Origin: Nosema muscidifuracis
Lineage: Eukaryota > Microsporidia > Nosematidae
Length of the DNA: 64,000 nt
Direction: 5' to 3'
Assembly: GCA_028335825.1 (NCBI GenBank)
Contig: JAIOKI010000024.1
Span: 124,001 to 188,000, forward strand
Below the pieces are notes generated by a model that ran no database searches, was not told the origin of the DNA, and saw only the letters and a program-made list of their open reading frames with translations. The first letter of the stretch is position 1, and each line of letters starts with the position of its first letter. Made by a program: the position numbers and the translations under genes. Shown in pieces: positions 49,268 through 62,339 of this stretch.

Positions 49268-50555
49268 TACAAAATAACATATCTACATTCTAGTCAGTAT
49301 TAATCTAGTCTCAGAAATCTTAATCTCTCAATCAATCAATGCAATATAACATACGAAAACTACAACATGAGTAATAAATAATTTACATTGTGTATTATTT
49401 AATCTACTGATAAATTAAATTGACAAATCAGAATTAATAATTAATTGCTGATTTATGAAATTTGACAGGTTATATGTAGTGTGATTGAGTGTACTAGTAT
49501 GATATATATGTTGTATAAAAAGAGTTACAATCTGGTGGTTGTGTTGAACAACGGGAAGTTGATTGGAGTGTCCAGTTAAGGATTGAGAATGGTGACCATC
49601 CTGTGAACGTGCTAGGACGTTGGTTGTTGAAGTGATCGTGGTGATTACCTGTGTGAACAGTAATGTGAGACCGTAACGATGGTTTGGTTTGTGGTGTGTT
49701 TTGTTACTTGAAGATGTAAAATATTTTATTGATGAGGTATATATACAACATGTACTGTGTGTATATTTGTGATCTTTGGTAATGATATATTAGTTTATAT
49801 GCTTTGTGATGTAGATGGAATAGTTTGACTTGGTATAGTAACTACATTACTTTATATATATTGTTTTTATCTTACTAATAGTGTTTCTGTGAATTTGTAT
49901 TGATCTTGGTATCTCATGTTATAAAAAGGCTTATGTATTATGATACTGTATATAAGAAATAGTATTTAATTAATAATAAGAAGTAAACATCTAATTAAAT
50001 TGAATATCTTTATTTCTTCTATGCTTTTGTTAATTTCTTCAGTATTTTTTATCAATGCCCGAAAAATACACTATCCTCTTTTTTGCAATCTCAACTCATC
50101 TAATTATCTTAATCCTACAATTTTATAATTTCAATATTTTAGCTCTTCTTTATTGCTGTAAAATACTTTATTAAATTTCTTTAGTTCTTCAATCTCTAAT
50201 CCATTCACCAGTATTCTGTTCATTAATCTATAATCCTTATATACTAGTACTGTTATTATCCAGCATTTACAAAAATCAATCTTGTTTACTTCTGTTTGTG
50301 TTCTAATATACTAAATTATAAAATCTTCTTAATATTTCACTAGTTTATCTTTCAGACCGAATCTCATTAATTATACTTATAGCTATTTCTTAATCATCTT
50401 CGATTTTTCTTTTTCTATTTCATCCTTTTCAATATTATCTGCATTTTCAACAATTCTGGTCCTTTTTATAAATATTTCTTAAGATCTTCACATTCTTACA
50501 CTTCTTAATGGTATACCATAAATCAATATTCTATATTATTCTAATAATATCTTAT
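48356..50555. repeat. Left arm of large inverted repeat (rDNA and upstream spacer)
   Basis: This arm is the reverse complement of 61,798-64,000; paired positions add up to about 112,356. It covers most of the small rRNA gene and about 1.29 kb upstream. The match is almost perfect in the rRNA, strong to about 49,990, visibly weaker (many substitutions and small indels) to about 50,550, and then lost. The arm may extend further left, since the right copy is cut by the window end. Confidence 0.9.
49268..49990 (-). promoter_or_regulatory. Presumed rDNA promoter/leader region, left copy
   Basis: Directly upstream of the small rRNA lies a stretch that is conserved in both inverted copies and much richer in G and C than the rest of the spacer, particularly 49,540-49,690. 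On the rRNA sense strand this part is rich in C and A and poor in G. A hairpin (aaatcag...ctgattt with A/T-palindromic interior) is at 49,425-49,454. Position and conservation suggest the RNA polymerase I promoter and 5' leader; no promoter motif is known to me for this group. Confidence 0.45.
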
Positions 50556-53500
50556 ATTGAAACTTTTGTATTTTTATAATATAATCTTTGGTCATATAAA
50601 CACAAGTCTTTTATGAAAATCTAAAATATCTTACTTTTTGATTTATTTTCACTATTTTTAATCATATTAACCTTCTAATTGGTTTCTGTTGAACTTATAC
50701 CGTTGAAATATGTAATTTGAAAATAATTTCTATATTCTATTTTAAAAATGAATATCTACTGTTTTGATTTATTCTTCTGTCATCTAAAGCTTTCGGCGAT
50801 TTATAATTGGTCTCTAAATTGAATTATCTGCATAATAAAAAATTTTAAAGTTTGTAATTGCCTATGAGGCAACTAACATTTTTTTAACTAGTTAAATAAT
50901 TCCTTTCCACCGAAATCATTGTTCATGATGCAAATGAAACCGAATCCCTTTTAAATTCTTTTTAAAATCTGGCTGTTGCAATATTGTTTCTCCTAAAGAT
51001 TAACTTTATGATCAAAAACGTTTTCAAATTTTCCTCTTCATTTAACGCTATTTTTTGTCTAAAATTGGCAATGTTTCTGTATCGTAAAACAAAGCATACT
51101 TTTATATGTCTATCAACAATTTATTTATATTTTTTATCACAAATGAGTTTCTTAACACCCTGATATTCTTATTCGTAATATATCTTGTTTTCTATTTTAA
51201 CATTGTTCTATACCAATATTTCTCGTTTTTTACAATCTGAAGAAGTCTTTTTTATTTCAATTTTAGTAAAATATCTTTTATACCTCAAATTATTAATTAT
51301 TTTATCAGTATTAGGTGAAAAAGTTTCAAGTACTACTAATTAGTTAAAGCTTACAAGATTTATTATTAGTCTTATGCTACCATCTGTTGTAACACCAGTC
51401 CAACATTATTTGTTCATAATGTTCTATTAGTATTATATATTGTCTTTCTAGTGATCACTTTTCTGCTTCAACCTTAGATTTATAATTTTTTGTAGCTTAT
51501 ATGGAATATCTAAAAAAATTATCTTCTAAATTTTTGATTTTTATTCACACCTGGAAATATTTCTATCATAAGACCCAAACAATAATTTATTGAACAAGGT
51601 ATTTTAGATGAGAATAAAAGTATATAAACAAGATTTATAAATAATGTTAAATGATAAATCTAAGTCTTTATCAAACAAATTACCATTTTAAGAGATAAAT
51701 GTGTTAAAAGCTTCTACTTTTTATACCTTAATAAAATTTTCATTACTATATTTCTTAAATTCATTCTTTTTTCAACATTAAAGCATCGCAAAAAATCTTT
51801 ACCATTTTCATTTTTTAATGAAAGTGATCATTATTGAAGACATTTTTAAATTTCTATTTTTATATCCTTATAATTTAAAATGGTGAGAGAATAGAAATAT
51901 AAACTTAGATTATTATTTTTGCACAATTATCATAGAAATCCTATGTAAACTATAAAACAAGAATTTTTGTAGTAATATAGCTGAGTAAATTATTAATTGA
52001 AGTAATAAATTAGTCCCTGAATAATTAACTTAAGATAAAACTTAAAAGTAAAAATATTAACGAAAAAATGTTAGCAATTATTATTATTGTTGTCGTATCT
52101 TTATACTACTTGGATTTATACAGAGTATCTAAAAAGAATTTCGATATTAAGTTTAAAATGTATATTTTTTTAATTTTTAAATCCGGAGATTTTGTATGAA
52201 ATAAATAATAATTTCGTTAATTATAAAATCTTTCTTCATGGTTTTTATCCAGCAAGTCAATTTGATTTTCGTGCAATCCGTTTGATATCATTTTATCAGA
52301 CAAGCGATCTACTTTTCCTTGTCTTATCTTGATACATTCTATAGCTAAAGTTGTGCAGCGCTCTTAAGGTTATTATTTTCTTTGTACTCGTGTCATTCAA
52401 TACTAAAAAAATATAATAATAAATACGTAATTTATATTTATCTAGTAAATCTCCGTCTTCTTTTGCATATTGTTTTAGTTTTATTTTTCTTAAGTTTTTC
52501 CTTAGTTTCTTTCTTGTAACATAAGCTCATATTCTTTAATATCTGTCTTTTTTATCTTCTCATATGAAGATTTTGGTCATATTTTTCTCCGAAAATTGTT
52601 AGATTAATTTTCGTTTTATTTCTTATTAAGCTTTTATGTTATTTAGAGAATAAAATCTTCTTTTAATTTCAGTTTCTTACTATATCTGTCTATAGTTTTC
52701 ATATAATAAACATAAGTTGTTTTCGTTTTTTATTCTAAAAAAAATACTAAATGACATTGTTTTCCCTAAAGATCCAATATCCTTCTCTTTTCATGATTCA
52801 TAACAAATTTCGTTAAGTTTTTTATTTTTAATTTTTTGAGTCATTTGACAAATAATATTCCTTTTGACTTAAGATTTCAATCAACTTCTTCTTGGTTGCC
52901 ATTTTTAAAAATTTCATATTATACTTTTTTCTCGCTAATTCCATTTTAATATTCTTTGTGAACAATTTATCCAATCTTGAATGATTTTTTTAAACTTATT
53001 GTTATCATTAACATTCGTATTCTTCACAATTTTATGATTTATAAGATGAGGATGTGTATAATTTTCAATCACAACATCCACAGAGAAAATCAAAATACAT
53101 AAATCTAGAAAAAAATTAAGAATTTTTTTCTGTATCTGGTGATATAAATCGTGATAAGTTATTTTTAGGCAGAGAAGATATAAATTATGAGACTAAGTTT
53201 GCATACTATTAATAACCAATAAGACTTTATGCCATTAATGTTTCTCTATCAGAGTACTATCATAAATAAGCTGAAATGTAAGAGAATTTCAAATAAATAT
53301 GTTGATTATCAAATCTGAGTGTTTAAATAAAGCGAAACTGATATCAATCATAAAGCATTTCAAACTGAAAACTATTTGAGTTTTTATATTTTATCAGAGC
53401 TTTAAAGAAATATGAAAGTAACAGTTGTTTATTAAAAAATAGTTATTCCGATACAGCAGCATCATATAATGTTCACAAGATTTGAAAATGTGGTATTTGA

Positions 53501-54399
53501 AATTTATTTTTACAAAAAATATTTGATGTCTATTGTTTTACTGTAATTATATAAAGACTCCTTGTAAGTATATTGAATTTTTTATTTGATATATTCATAT
53601 AGATCTAATTTATACCTAATTAATAATTGGATTTTTCAAATTCGTGTCTATAATTACGATTACGCAATTCATAGTTTGTTGAATCTCCAAAATTTTAATT
53701 CTATAAAGTATTGTTTTAAGAACAGATTAAGCTTATTTTTATTCATTTGTTTTTTATTAACAACTTATTTATTTTATAAGTCAATTTTAAAATTAAGTTC
53801 ATTGCTAATAAAAAATTGTATGTTTATATCTGAGATTTCTCATGGTAACATGACCATTTTTAATACAGCTTTATTTTGGTTCTATTAATTTGCCAATTTT
53901 AATATTTTCAGTCTTTTTCACATTCTCCTTTTTTAGAAATTATTTCAATAAAGTTTTATTAAATAACTTAAATTGAATTTAAATAAAAAAATATTATTGC
54001 TTAACATTAAGAAAAGGAATATAAAAAATGTAATCTTATAGTCATTGATCGATAATATTTTTAAGCTGTCTAGAACATTTAAATCTGAAGGTAGTTTATT
54101 AAATCTTCTCTCTAAATTTGTAAAATTTAAGTTTAGTTCTTTCACATTTAAATATAATTATTAGTTATATTTTTCATGGATGTTAGCTCTATCCACTAAT
54201 TGCTTCAGAGTCAATTTTTTTGTTGGAGCTCATAAATCCTTTTATCTTAATAATTTTTCCTCAATTTTTATTTTCATCTTAATAAATACTTTATGTTGTA
54301 CATATGTTTTTATTCGGCTTTATAGTTCTTGTGAAAAATGATTAATATAAATAAGCTTTCAATGTCAAAAAATAAGGAATAGATATTCTTTAAAAATAG

Positions 54400-54932
54400 T
54401 TAGTGACGCACAGTGATTATCTAACATTTTATACCTATGGTTTCAAGACTTATATTGCCCCGAGATTTCTAATACTGTTATTTCTTACTTCAATAATCTA
54501 GCAAATACAGAAATTAGATCAAGCTAGACAGCCGTATCGAGATATATGTCGAATTCAGAGTACTAAATATGGCTCTAGAAAGCATGAATATGGCTAACCG
54601 CATGTGCTCACCCCTCTTGGGTACAACAAGTGAAGCTTATAATAACAAAAAAATTACCGAAGAAACAACTTTAAGCATCAGTATTATTTATTTATATAGA
54701 TATTATCTTAATTTTACTTCGGGATAGAGAAAATGAATAATGTTCAACAATGCAAGCCACAAGCGGATAGCTGATAATAAGAACATAGAAGAAAACATGT
54801 CATAAAAACATACTTTTATTTTTACCCCTTTAGGCTTGTTAGTATGCATATTAAAGGATTTTCTATCCTCAGGCCGATTACCTGTTAATAACGCCATACT
54901 GAAGTCACAAGTTTGAAATACAAAAGTCAAAT
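54400..54932. other. Less AT-rich island, possible decayed gene
   Basis: This half-kilobase stands out by higher G and C and mixed words such as 'gtgctcacccctcttgggta'. On the minus strand 54,703-54,930 is open for 75 codons, with a protein-like first half (CDFSMALLTGNRPEDRKSFN) and a hydrophobic second half. There is no start motif and no family is recognised. It may be the remains of a gene or mobile element. Confidence 0.3.
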
Positions 54933-56826
54933 ATGATTAACACACAAATTAAATAGTTATCCTTTGACTTAGTTGTAGGTATAAAAAAGATGCCTCAATA
55001 TAAATTTTATGACTTTAACAACAATATTGTGTATTGGTGTATTTTAACATTGATTGAAGTGACAAAAACGAAAGCATTTTTCAAGTAGGATCGTGTAAAG
55101 GATGTTTTATTTGAAAGATTTATTGTTTACGTTGTTGTAGGTTTTCTTCATTTTGTGTACTGTTCTTTAAATACTTTTTATTTATAAAATACACACAGTC
55201 GAATATCGCATGATGTTAAAATGTTTATTTTGATAACTTTCTTGTTTATAGTTTTATATAACGATTCACCAATAGCATTATGTCTTACCTCATTTCCGAC
55301 TAAATTAGCATATATTTTAATGAGTGAATAACCACTAATCTTTCAAATTGATCTTTAGACACAGCATGATACCTTTTAGTATTTTTTTCTTTATTTATTT
55401 ATTGAAAATAAATCTCACTTACAATTACTATAATAATAATAAATACCTTTAATAATTACACACAATTATTATTTGGGTATGGTAAAAAAATCTATTTCAA
55501 ATAAATCTTCAGCTTTTAATTACAGCATGGTAGAGACTAATTGTAAATAATAAGATAAGTCAAAAATACATTCAAAAGCACAGAATATAGTATTTATATG
55601 TTATAATTAGACGTTAAATACGATATTTTGTAAAACAGAGATAAAAAAGTATAAATTTAAATAAGAATGACAAGATTATTAATTGGCAAAATGAGGCTTT
55701 ATTTTCAAGCAAATAGAATAAGAAAATTACAAAGATTGATAAAACAAAGTCATCTGTGCTTCCATCAAAAAAATTCATACGCCTCGATTTCTTAGATAAA
55801 TTCAATGTTAAAGAAGGACAATATAAATTTTCTTAAAGTATTATGAAGTTAGTTAAAAGCTAAAATTAAGGAAAAGCTAGTTGCAGCTGTTTTTAAGTGT
55901 GAATGTCGACTATATAAAATTAGCATCAAATACTAAGTCCTGTTTCTCAGAGTAGTAATACAGTAAAATTAAAGAGACAAACAGCATTATTGATTAATTT
56001 CTAAAAGGTATCAAAGAATTTGAATCTAGAAAATGTAAAATCTTTTAATGAGAGATAAAAGTAATGAGAAGGCTAAATAAACAATATCGCTCAAGAAGAT
56101 TTGCAGAATATAAAATTGCACCACTAAGATACCAAGAGTATGAAATAAAATCAAATTATATAAAAAGTTTGTCTTTATTAAATTCTTATTCATTCTCTTA
56201 AATTATTATCTAAGTATTTATTGGTTTTACGTCATGTGTGGCATTTCATAAGCAAATTTTATTCACATATTTCTATTTCCAAAAAAAGTTCGTGAACATA
56301 TGAAAAGGACTTTAATATTCTCGCAGAAAAAATAAATTATTAAAAATGCTTTAACAGATTTTAAAGTAGAAATAACCAAGAGTTTTGAAAAAGAAATTGA
56401 AATTTTTATGCATGTTTTTAGATGAAAGTTCAGTTATATAGCTTAGACATCCTATATTACATAATAAGTTCTAAAAGTAATAATCAGAACCAAAATCCCC
56501 AATATAGTGACGCTATCCGTTAATCTTATAATATATAATGTGAACATAGAAATGAAGAAAGACAACGCTTATTTAAAGAATAAGATCGAAAGTATGAGTC
56601 TTAGAGATATTGCTCTTTAAAAATATTCCTAGTTTATTTTAATTATTATTATATAAATAATGAGAAATAAAAAAGAATAAAATAAAGAAAAGAAAACAAC
56701 GATATTAAAATAAAAGATCTGTGTTTACCGAAGTAGGTAGACTCCAGCTTACAAATGACATCTGGTCTGTTTAGTTACAAGATGTAAATACAAAAATATC
56801 TAAAAAATGTATGGTGTAGAATATGA

Positions 56827-57126
56827 AAATCGAAATCGGTAAGCCAAACATTTGCACGAATTAAAAGAGCATATTTACTTTCATTTTTTATAAATTTATC
56901 AAAAGAAGATAAGATTTATTATTTTATCTGCAAGTCTGGTTCACTAGCGCTGGATAAGCACTTCAGAATAATGAGAATTAAAAGAAAGTGCACTGTGACA
57001 TTTAAAATGTGGAAAGAGTTTGGAGGCGATGTGAGATTATATGAATTTATAAACCATGAGAGATACAAACGATATCAAAGTTTATTGAGAGTTAAAAGTA
57101 AAATCGTGATGAAAGAAATTAGATGA
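56827..57126 (+). pseudogene. Open 99-codon remnant with no start codon, unknown
   Basis: A frame without ATG at its start stays open for 99 codons in very stop-rich DNA and reads like a normal soluble protein, including LSKEDKIYYFICKSGSLALD and FGGDVRLYEFINHERYKRYQ. The rest of the gene is not recognisable on either side. Base content is slightly higher in G/C than the surroundings. It is probably the best-preserved piece of a dead gene or transposon; the family is unknown to me. Confidence 0.35.
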
Positions 57127-59009
57127 TCGACAAAAATAAGGATATAAAGATAGAATCTTAAAATTATAAAAAGTATAAAAAAATTGCAATTGATGTCACA
57201 CTATTTTAGTATTAAATTAGGTGATATTGATAGAAATATTGTAAAATTATAATCATCAATATCTAATTTTTGTAAAATATATGTGATCTAGTATTTAATT
57301 TCAGATCCGAATTTCATACACTCGAAAGCATTTTATGTTTGAATTTATAATTAAGTATAAATTTCACATTATTAATGCAATAATATATACAAAGTTAAGT
57401 CTAAGAATAAAAAGCAGTGTAGTGTGAACATCTAATATAGGTATAATTGAATAGTCAGAAGGTTAAACTACTTACAGTCTATTCTTCATTATATGATGGT
57501 AATTACAAGAAATGATTTCCAACTTCTCAACTAATTTATGAAAGTAACTATGGCGAAAGAAGTTATAAGTGCGTGTTTGAGTTTCAATAATTTGGATCTA
57601 TATATCATTTTTGGATTAAGGAAGTCAAGTTAAAGTTTTTTTCTGTAAAAACAAGAAAAGATTTAAAAAGAGGTTGTATATATGAGATTGATTTCTGTAT
57701 TCAGTAATAATAAACCACATAAGAAAATCGATGCTTAATTATACAATGTAGTCGATAATCTAGGAAAGCTAGAAACTGAAGGAGAACAATTTTGATGATT
57801 TCATGTACTCTTTAGATAATTGAATTTAAGCTGATTGTTCTAAATGCTAACCTTTTTAACTTGATGTTGAATTTTGTTACAGTTTACATATCCTGAGATT
57901 AGTGGAAAATAATAAAGCAATATTTAATATACCAAGTGATAATTTGTGCAATATACAGTATAAAACCTAAAATAATGATTTTTCAGCAGAAATTATACTA
58001 ATAAGTTGAATTAGGTTTCTAGAATATTTAGCTCATTATTTTTAGATTAACAAAAAATTACATTTTTAGCATCTTATGAAAAGGTGAATAGGTCACATTT
58101 GATATATCTGACCGATAAAAAAGAACTTATATTATAACAGTGATCAATTAATTATTCGGGTACTTGTTCTGGGGTTATAAGTTTGTGAAATAAATCAAAA
58201 TTAAATAATTAGACTAATCAAAAGAATCTGAGTAAAGAAATGAAAAGTTGTGACAAAAAAGAAATGTAAAAGTCTAATACATTACACATTTTTATCATTT
58301 TTCAGATGTTGTGGTTGAAAGACTTAGTAGAAGTATGCAAGAGTATGCCTATTAGGATAAAAATTAATAAAGTTGTAATTTGTATAACAATCTATTCCAT
58401 TCAAAAATATGAATGACATCTTTGATACGCTGATCTCGTAAAAAGTAAAAGCAGGAGCAATTTGAAGAAATGAAAAATTAATAAACGAAAAACAATAGAA
58501 GAGATGAATTTATATTTAAAAAAAAGAATATGGTGATCATTAAGACAAAAACATATGTAACTAAATACAAGATGCAAAGAATAGTCACGTGTATATTAGG
58601 AGAAATGCTTACAGTGTGAGTATAGGAAAATGATGATCGAGAGATATGGTTCCCAACTAAATCTTATAGTAGCAGGTAATTTTGAATGAGAGGCTGCTAG
58701 TTTAAATATAAAATATTTATACCCAGCATATAATTATCAAAATGTTCATAAATAATATACGGTATGGATTTTATGGCTAAATTTCTTTTTTACTCTTCTC
58801 CACACTTTTGAAAAAGTAATAATTTTATAGTATCTAAAGTTTAAAATCGATTAAAAAATATTACTTATAATGAAAAGTCATCGATAGAGTTTTATTTTAA
58901 CAAGAAATTCTAAAATTTCCGATGTGCAGTAAGTGTTTAAAACCAAATACTTATATAAATATTGTTGTTATCTTATGCATAACAAAAAATATTGAATTAC
59001 TCCAGTTTA

Positions 59010-59590
59010 CTCAAATGAAGTTTTTTCATCATGCACACTAAGCGTAAAATAACTTCTTATTATATTATGTGTGTGGCGCAAATATAGTTCAAATCGATCC
59101 TTAGCCATGGAATTATCTTTTTCAATTAGTGATAACAATGTGGCATTTCGCTTCGATAATTAGCTTCTAATTTTCTATTCACAGCAAATTAGTGGTGAAG
59201 GATGTATTGTTGAAATATATGAAATTGATATAGTTAAAAATAAGTATCATCGAGAAAGACTTCTTGAGTATCAGGTTTGGGCAATGCACTATGGAGTAAT
59301 AGATCAGCTGCATAACTTTTTTCAAAATCGTCGAATATTGTTAGCAAAATACACTGAATGAGATTATTCGAAGAAAAATTGCATCGAGTATAACTATTTA
59401 GCAGACATATGGCGAGGTTATTTAAACATTAAAAAATATGTGCTGATTTAGGTTTTCGATATGAAACTATAAATCATTCAGTTTTTTGCTGATACAGACA
59501 CTTATGCAAATACACAAACTAACTATTGAGAGTATGTGGTCTGTTATAAAAAGAAATATAATGTGAAATAATAATTTAATATCTTTTGTT
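59010..59590 (+). mobile_element. Decayed Merlin (ISXO2-like) transposase
   Basis: Read across frames, the plus strand shows the order of a Merlin DDE transposase. First comes a segment like the SxSDNxVxxRFDN helix before the core. Then follows ISGEGCIVEIYEIDIVKNKYHR, matching the G-G-x-G-x-I/V-V-E-I-D-E-x(5)-K-Y-x-R block with the first catalytic acid in EIYE. Next is a shortened IWRGYLNI segment (usual S-D-C/G-W-x-A-Y), then NHSV, and finally TIESMWSVIKRN, the usual H-T-N-x-I-E-x-x-W block. Several stops and at least one frameshift separate these, and the second catalytic region is damaged, so the copy is dead. Terminal inverted repeats were not found. Merlin elements have been reported in microsporidia. 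Confidence 0.7.
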
Positions 59591-62339
59591 ATGAAAAATT
59601 ATGTTTTTAGATTTAAATTACTTTTTAGAGATATTTTAATTGAAAAAATGTTAGACTTTTTACGTTTTGATAATTAATAAATTTTGCAATATTAATATTT
59701 TTAGTCATATATTTTTTTAGAAACTAAGAGAAGGTATAAAAAAGAAATTTAACTGTTTTATATTAAGTTGTTATTAAGTTTTTTAACTTATAAAAAAAGT
59801 CATCGGTCAGCTTAAGAAAGAAATGACTTGTCGATTCTTGTGAGAACCAAATGATTTCCTTTACTCTAATAAAACTTGTTCTACTTAATTGATAACCAAC
59901 TAACTAATGGAATCTTCACTGATTCATCAAAAAAATATTGAAGGAAATTATTTTAAATAATAATGAAATCATTAATCACTAGCAACAGTTTGCTTACAGG
60001 ATACGACAATAATAATTTTTTTCGCAAAAATCAAAATAAGAAACTCATTTGTTAATTAATACAATATATATAAATAAAGATTATAAGGGGTAATATTTCC
60101 TTTTAATCTGTATAAAGCAGTATAAATAATCAAACATCAAATATTTTATTAGTGAATTCGCATTAAAGATTATCAAAGACAATATTACAACTTGTATAGA
60201 AACATAAAAATTAAAATTCAGCAGAAAATAAATGAGTATATACAGGAAGAGGTTATGATTGACAAAATATGTTAAAAAACTAAAATCATTTCCTTTTATG
60301 TAGGAAAAGCATATAGCAAAAAACATTTCAATAAATTTAGAGAGTTGAATAAAAAATAAGGTCCATTGAAAATAAAAAGAGTCAATGAATGATAGAATAA
60401 AATTGACAAAAAAATAATTATTTTTTCTGATATTCATAGACAAACGAAAATCCTAAAATATAATTTGAACATTTTAGACATTTTTATAAAAAATCAAATA
60501 ATCTGATAAGTTTAGAAGTTATTGATGTCGATATGAATCTCACAATATAAGCATATAACAATAAGATCAAAGATACATAGAATACAGGTGAACTATGATG
60601 TAAAGTTATTGTAAAATAATTGTTCCTAGTAGATATAAAACAGCTCTGTATGCACGATGATCTTTCTGAGTTTTTAAAATGCCATTAAAAATGAATAAAT
60701 AAGTTAGATTTTAGAGAATAATGAATAACTTATTAAGTAAATTCTTCTATAAAATAGTAGTTGTATATAAAGATAACATAACCATTTTAGTGTGAGAGTA
60801 AAGAATGATGAAAAGAACGTGACTTTAGTTTTAGAAGCATTAAATAAGAAGAAATGTGAATATTAAATTTTTGTGTCACATATTACAGATAATATCATTA
60901 ATTAAGAACTACGGTTAATATTGAGACTGTTAAATCATTGTGCATTGTATATAAAAGAATTATATGACATACTAAAATTTAAAGAACGAGTAGCTAAATC
61001 AAGAATTGCTATGATAACAATATATCTTGAAGATAATATCGAATTATAATGAAACCAATACATTTTGTATCGTTTAGAATTTCGAATATTAATACAGCCT
61101 TTATTTTGATAACAAATGTCTTTAAATATGATGTGAGTCAATATTATCACAAGAATATAACGAAAAAATACGGTGTAAGTTTCTTCATCTAATTGAAAGT
61201 CAAACAAAAAGAAATTGCTATGTGTCTGAAAAATAGCTTTATTTAAGTTATTAATCAACACAGTGAACACCTAATAATAACGATTAAAACCTTTTCTAAA
61301 AAAATATATAAGAATAAATTTGATTAATGATAATATAATATTATGTAAGCAGTATTAACCTAGATCTCTCTGATTTTTATTTAGTTAAAGAAGTATATTC
61401 AAGTTAATATCAATCAAAAATAGATTGAAGAAAGGTATAGTAGATATGAAATTAATATCAATATTATCATATAATAAGACAGATATAAATTTTATTATAA
61501 CTTAGATCGTTATAGGGAATCTAAAGTATTAGTAATAGAAAATCCATATTGATAATATAATAAACTTTTAAATAGCAGAAGTGAAGTATTTAGTTAAATG
61601 AAAATGTTGGTAATTCAATAATTTATTGTTGTAGTAATGAAACGTTAAAATTAAATAGAAATAATGAAATTGTAACAAAGAATCTACAAGTTATAAAATA
61701 CAGAATCTTTATGTTATCTTACTTAATAATTTATGATGAATATACGGTATATGAGGAACATTGAATAAAAATTGAAGAATATGGTCAAGTGGCTTAAATA
61801 TTATTATAATAATATAGAATATTAATTTATGATATGCCATTAAAAGGTGTAAGAATGTGAAGATCTTAAGAAATATTTATAAGAAGAAACAAAATTGTTG
61901 AAAATGTATATAATATTGAAAGGGATGAAATAGGAAAAGAAAAATCGAAGATGATTAAGAAATAGCTATAAGTATAATTAATGAGATTTGGTCAGAAAGA
62001 CAACAAGTGACAAAAATAAGAATGTTTTATAATTTAGTATATTAGAAGACAAAAAGAAGAAAATAAGATTGATTTTTGTAAATGGTGGATAATAACAGTA
62101 CTAGTATATAAGGATTATAGATTAATGAACAGAATACTGGTGAATGGATTAGAGATTGAAGAACTAAAGAAATTTAAGAAAGTATTTTACAGCAATAAAG
62201 AAGAGCTAAAATAATGAAATTAAAAAATTGTGGGATTAGGATAATTAGAGGAGTTGAGATTGCAAAAAAGAGGATAGTGTATTTTTAGGTATTGATAAAA
62301 AATATTAAAAAATTTAACAAAAGCATAGAATAAATAAAG

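Larger units (their letters stand above)
50556..61797. other. 11-kb stop-rich spacer between inverted rDNA arms
   Basis: Nothing here reads as a live gene. The longest ATG-started frames (about 60-120 codons) are hydrophobic or odd and lack the CCC start motif. The DNA is a mosaic: AT-rich filler with pieces that look like decayed coding sequence, namely about 54,400-54,930 (less AT-rich), 56,827-57,126 (99 codons open), 58,290-58,700, and a Merlin transposase relic at 59,010-59,590. The centre of the mirror symmetry is near 56,178, but no similarity between the two halves is visible in this part. No telomere-like repeat was seen. Confidence 0.65.

Noticed and set aside
53000-53140. Minus-strand 'ENYTHPHLINHK' phrase recalling the His-rich end of a FLYWCH finger of MULE-type transposons
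   Set aside because: Too short and without the Cys part; not enough to name an element.
53586-53888. 100-codon hydrophobic plus-strand frame
   Set aside because: Composition mirrors AT bias; no start motif or motif of any family.
60081-60443. 120-codon hydrophobic frame on the minus strand in the rDNA spacer
   Set aside because: Rich in Phe/Ile/Leu/Tyr as expected from T-rich DNA, no start motif, no recognisable family.
60935-61270. 111-codon frame on the minus strand in the rDNA spacer
   Set aside because: No start motif, no family, not kept in the other arm region; most likely chance.
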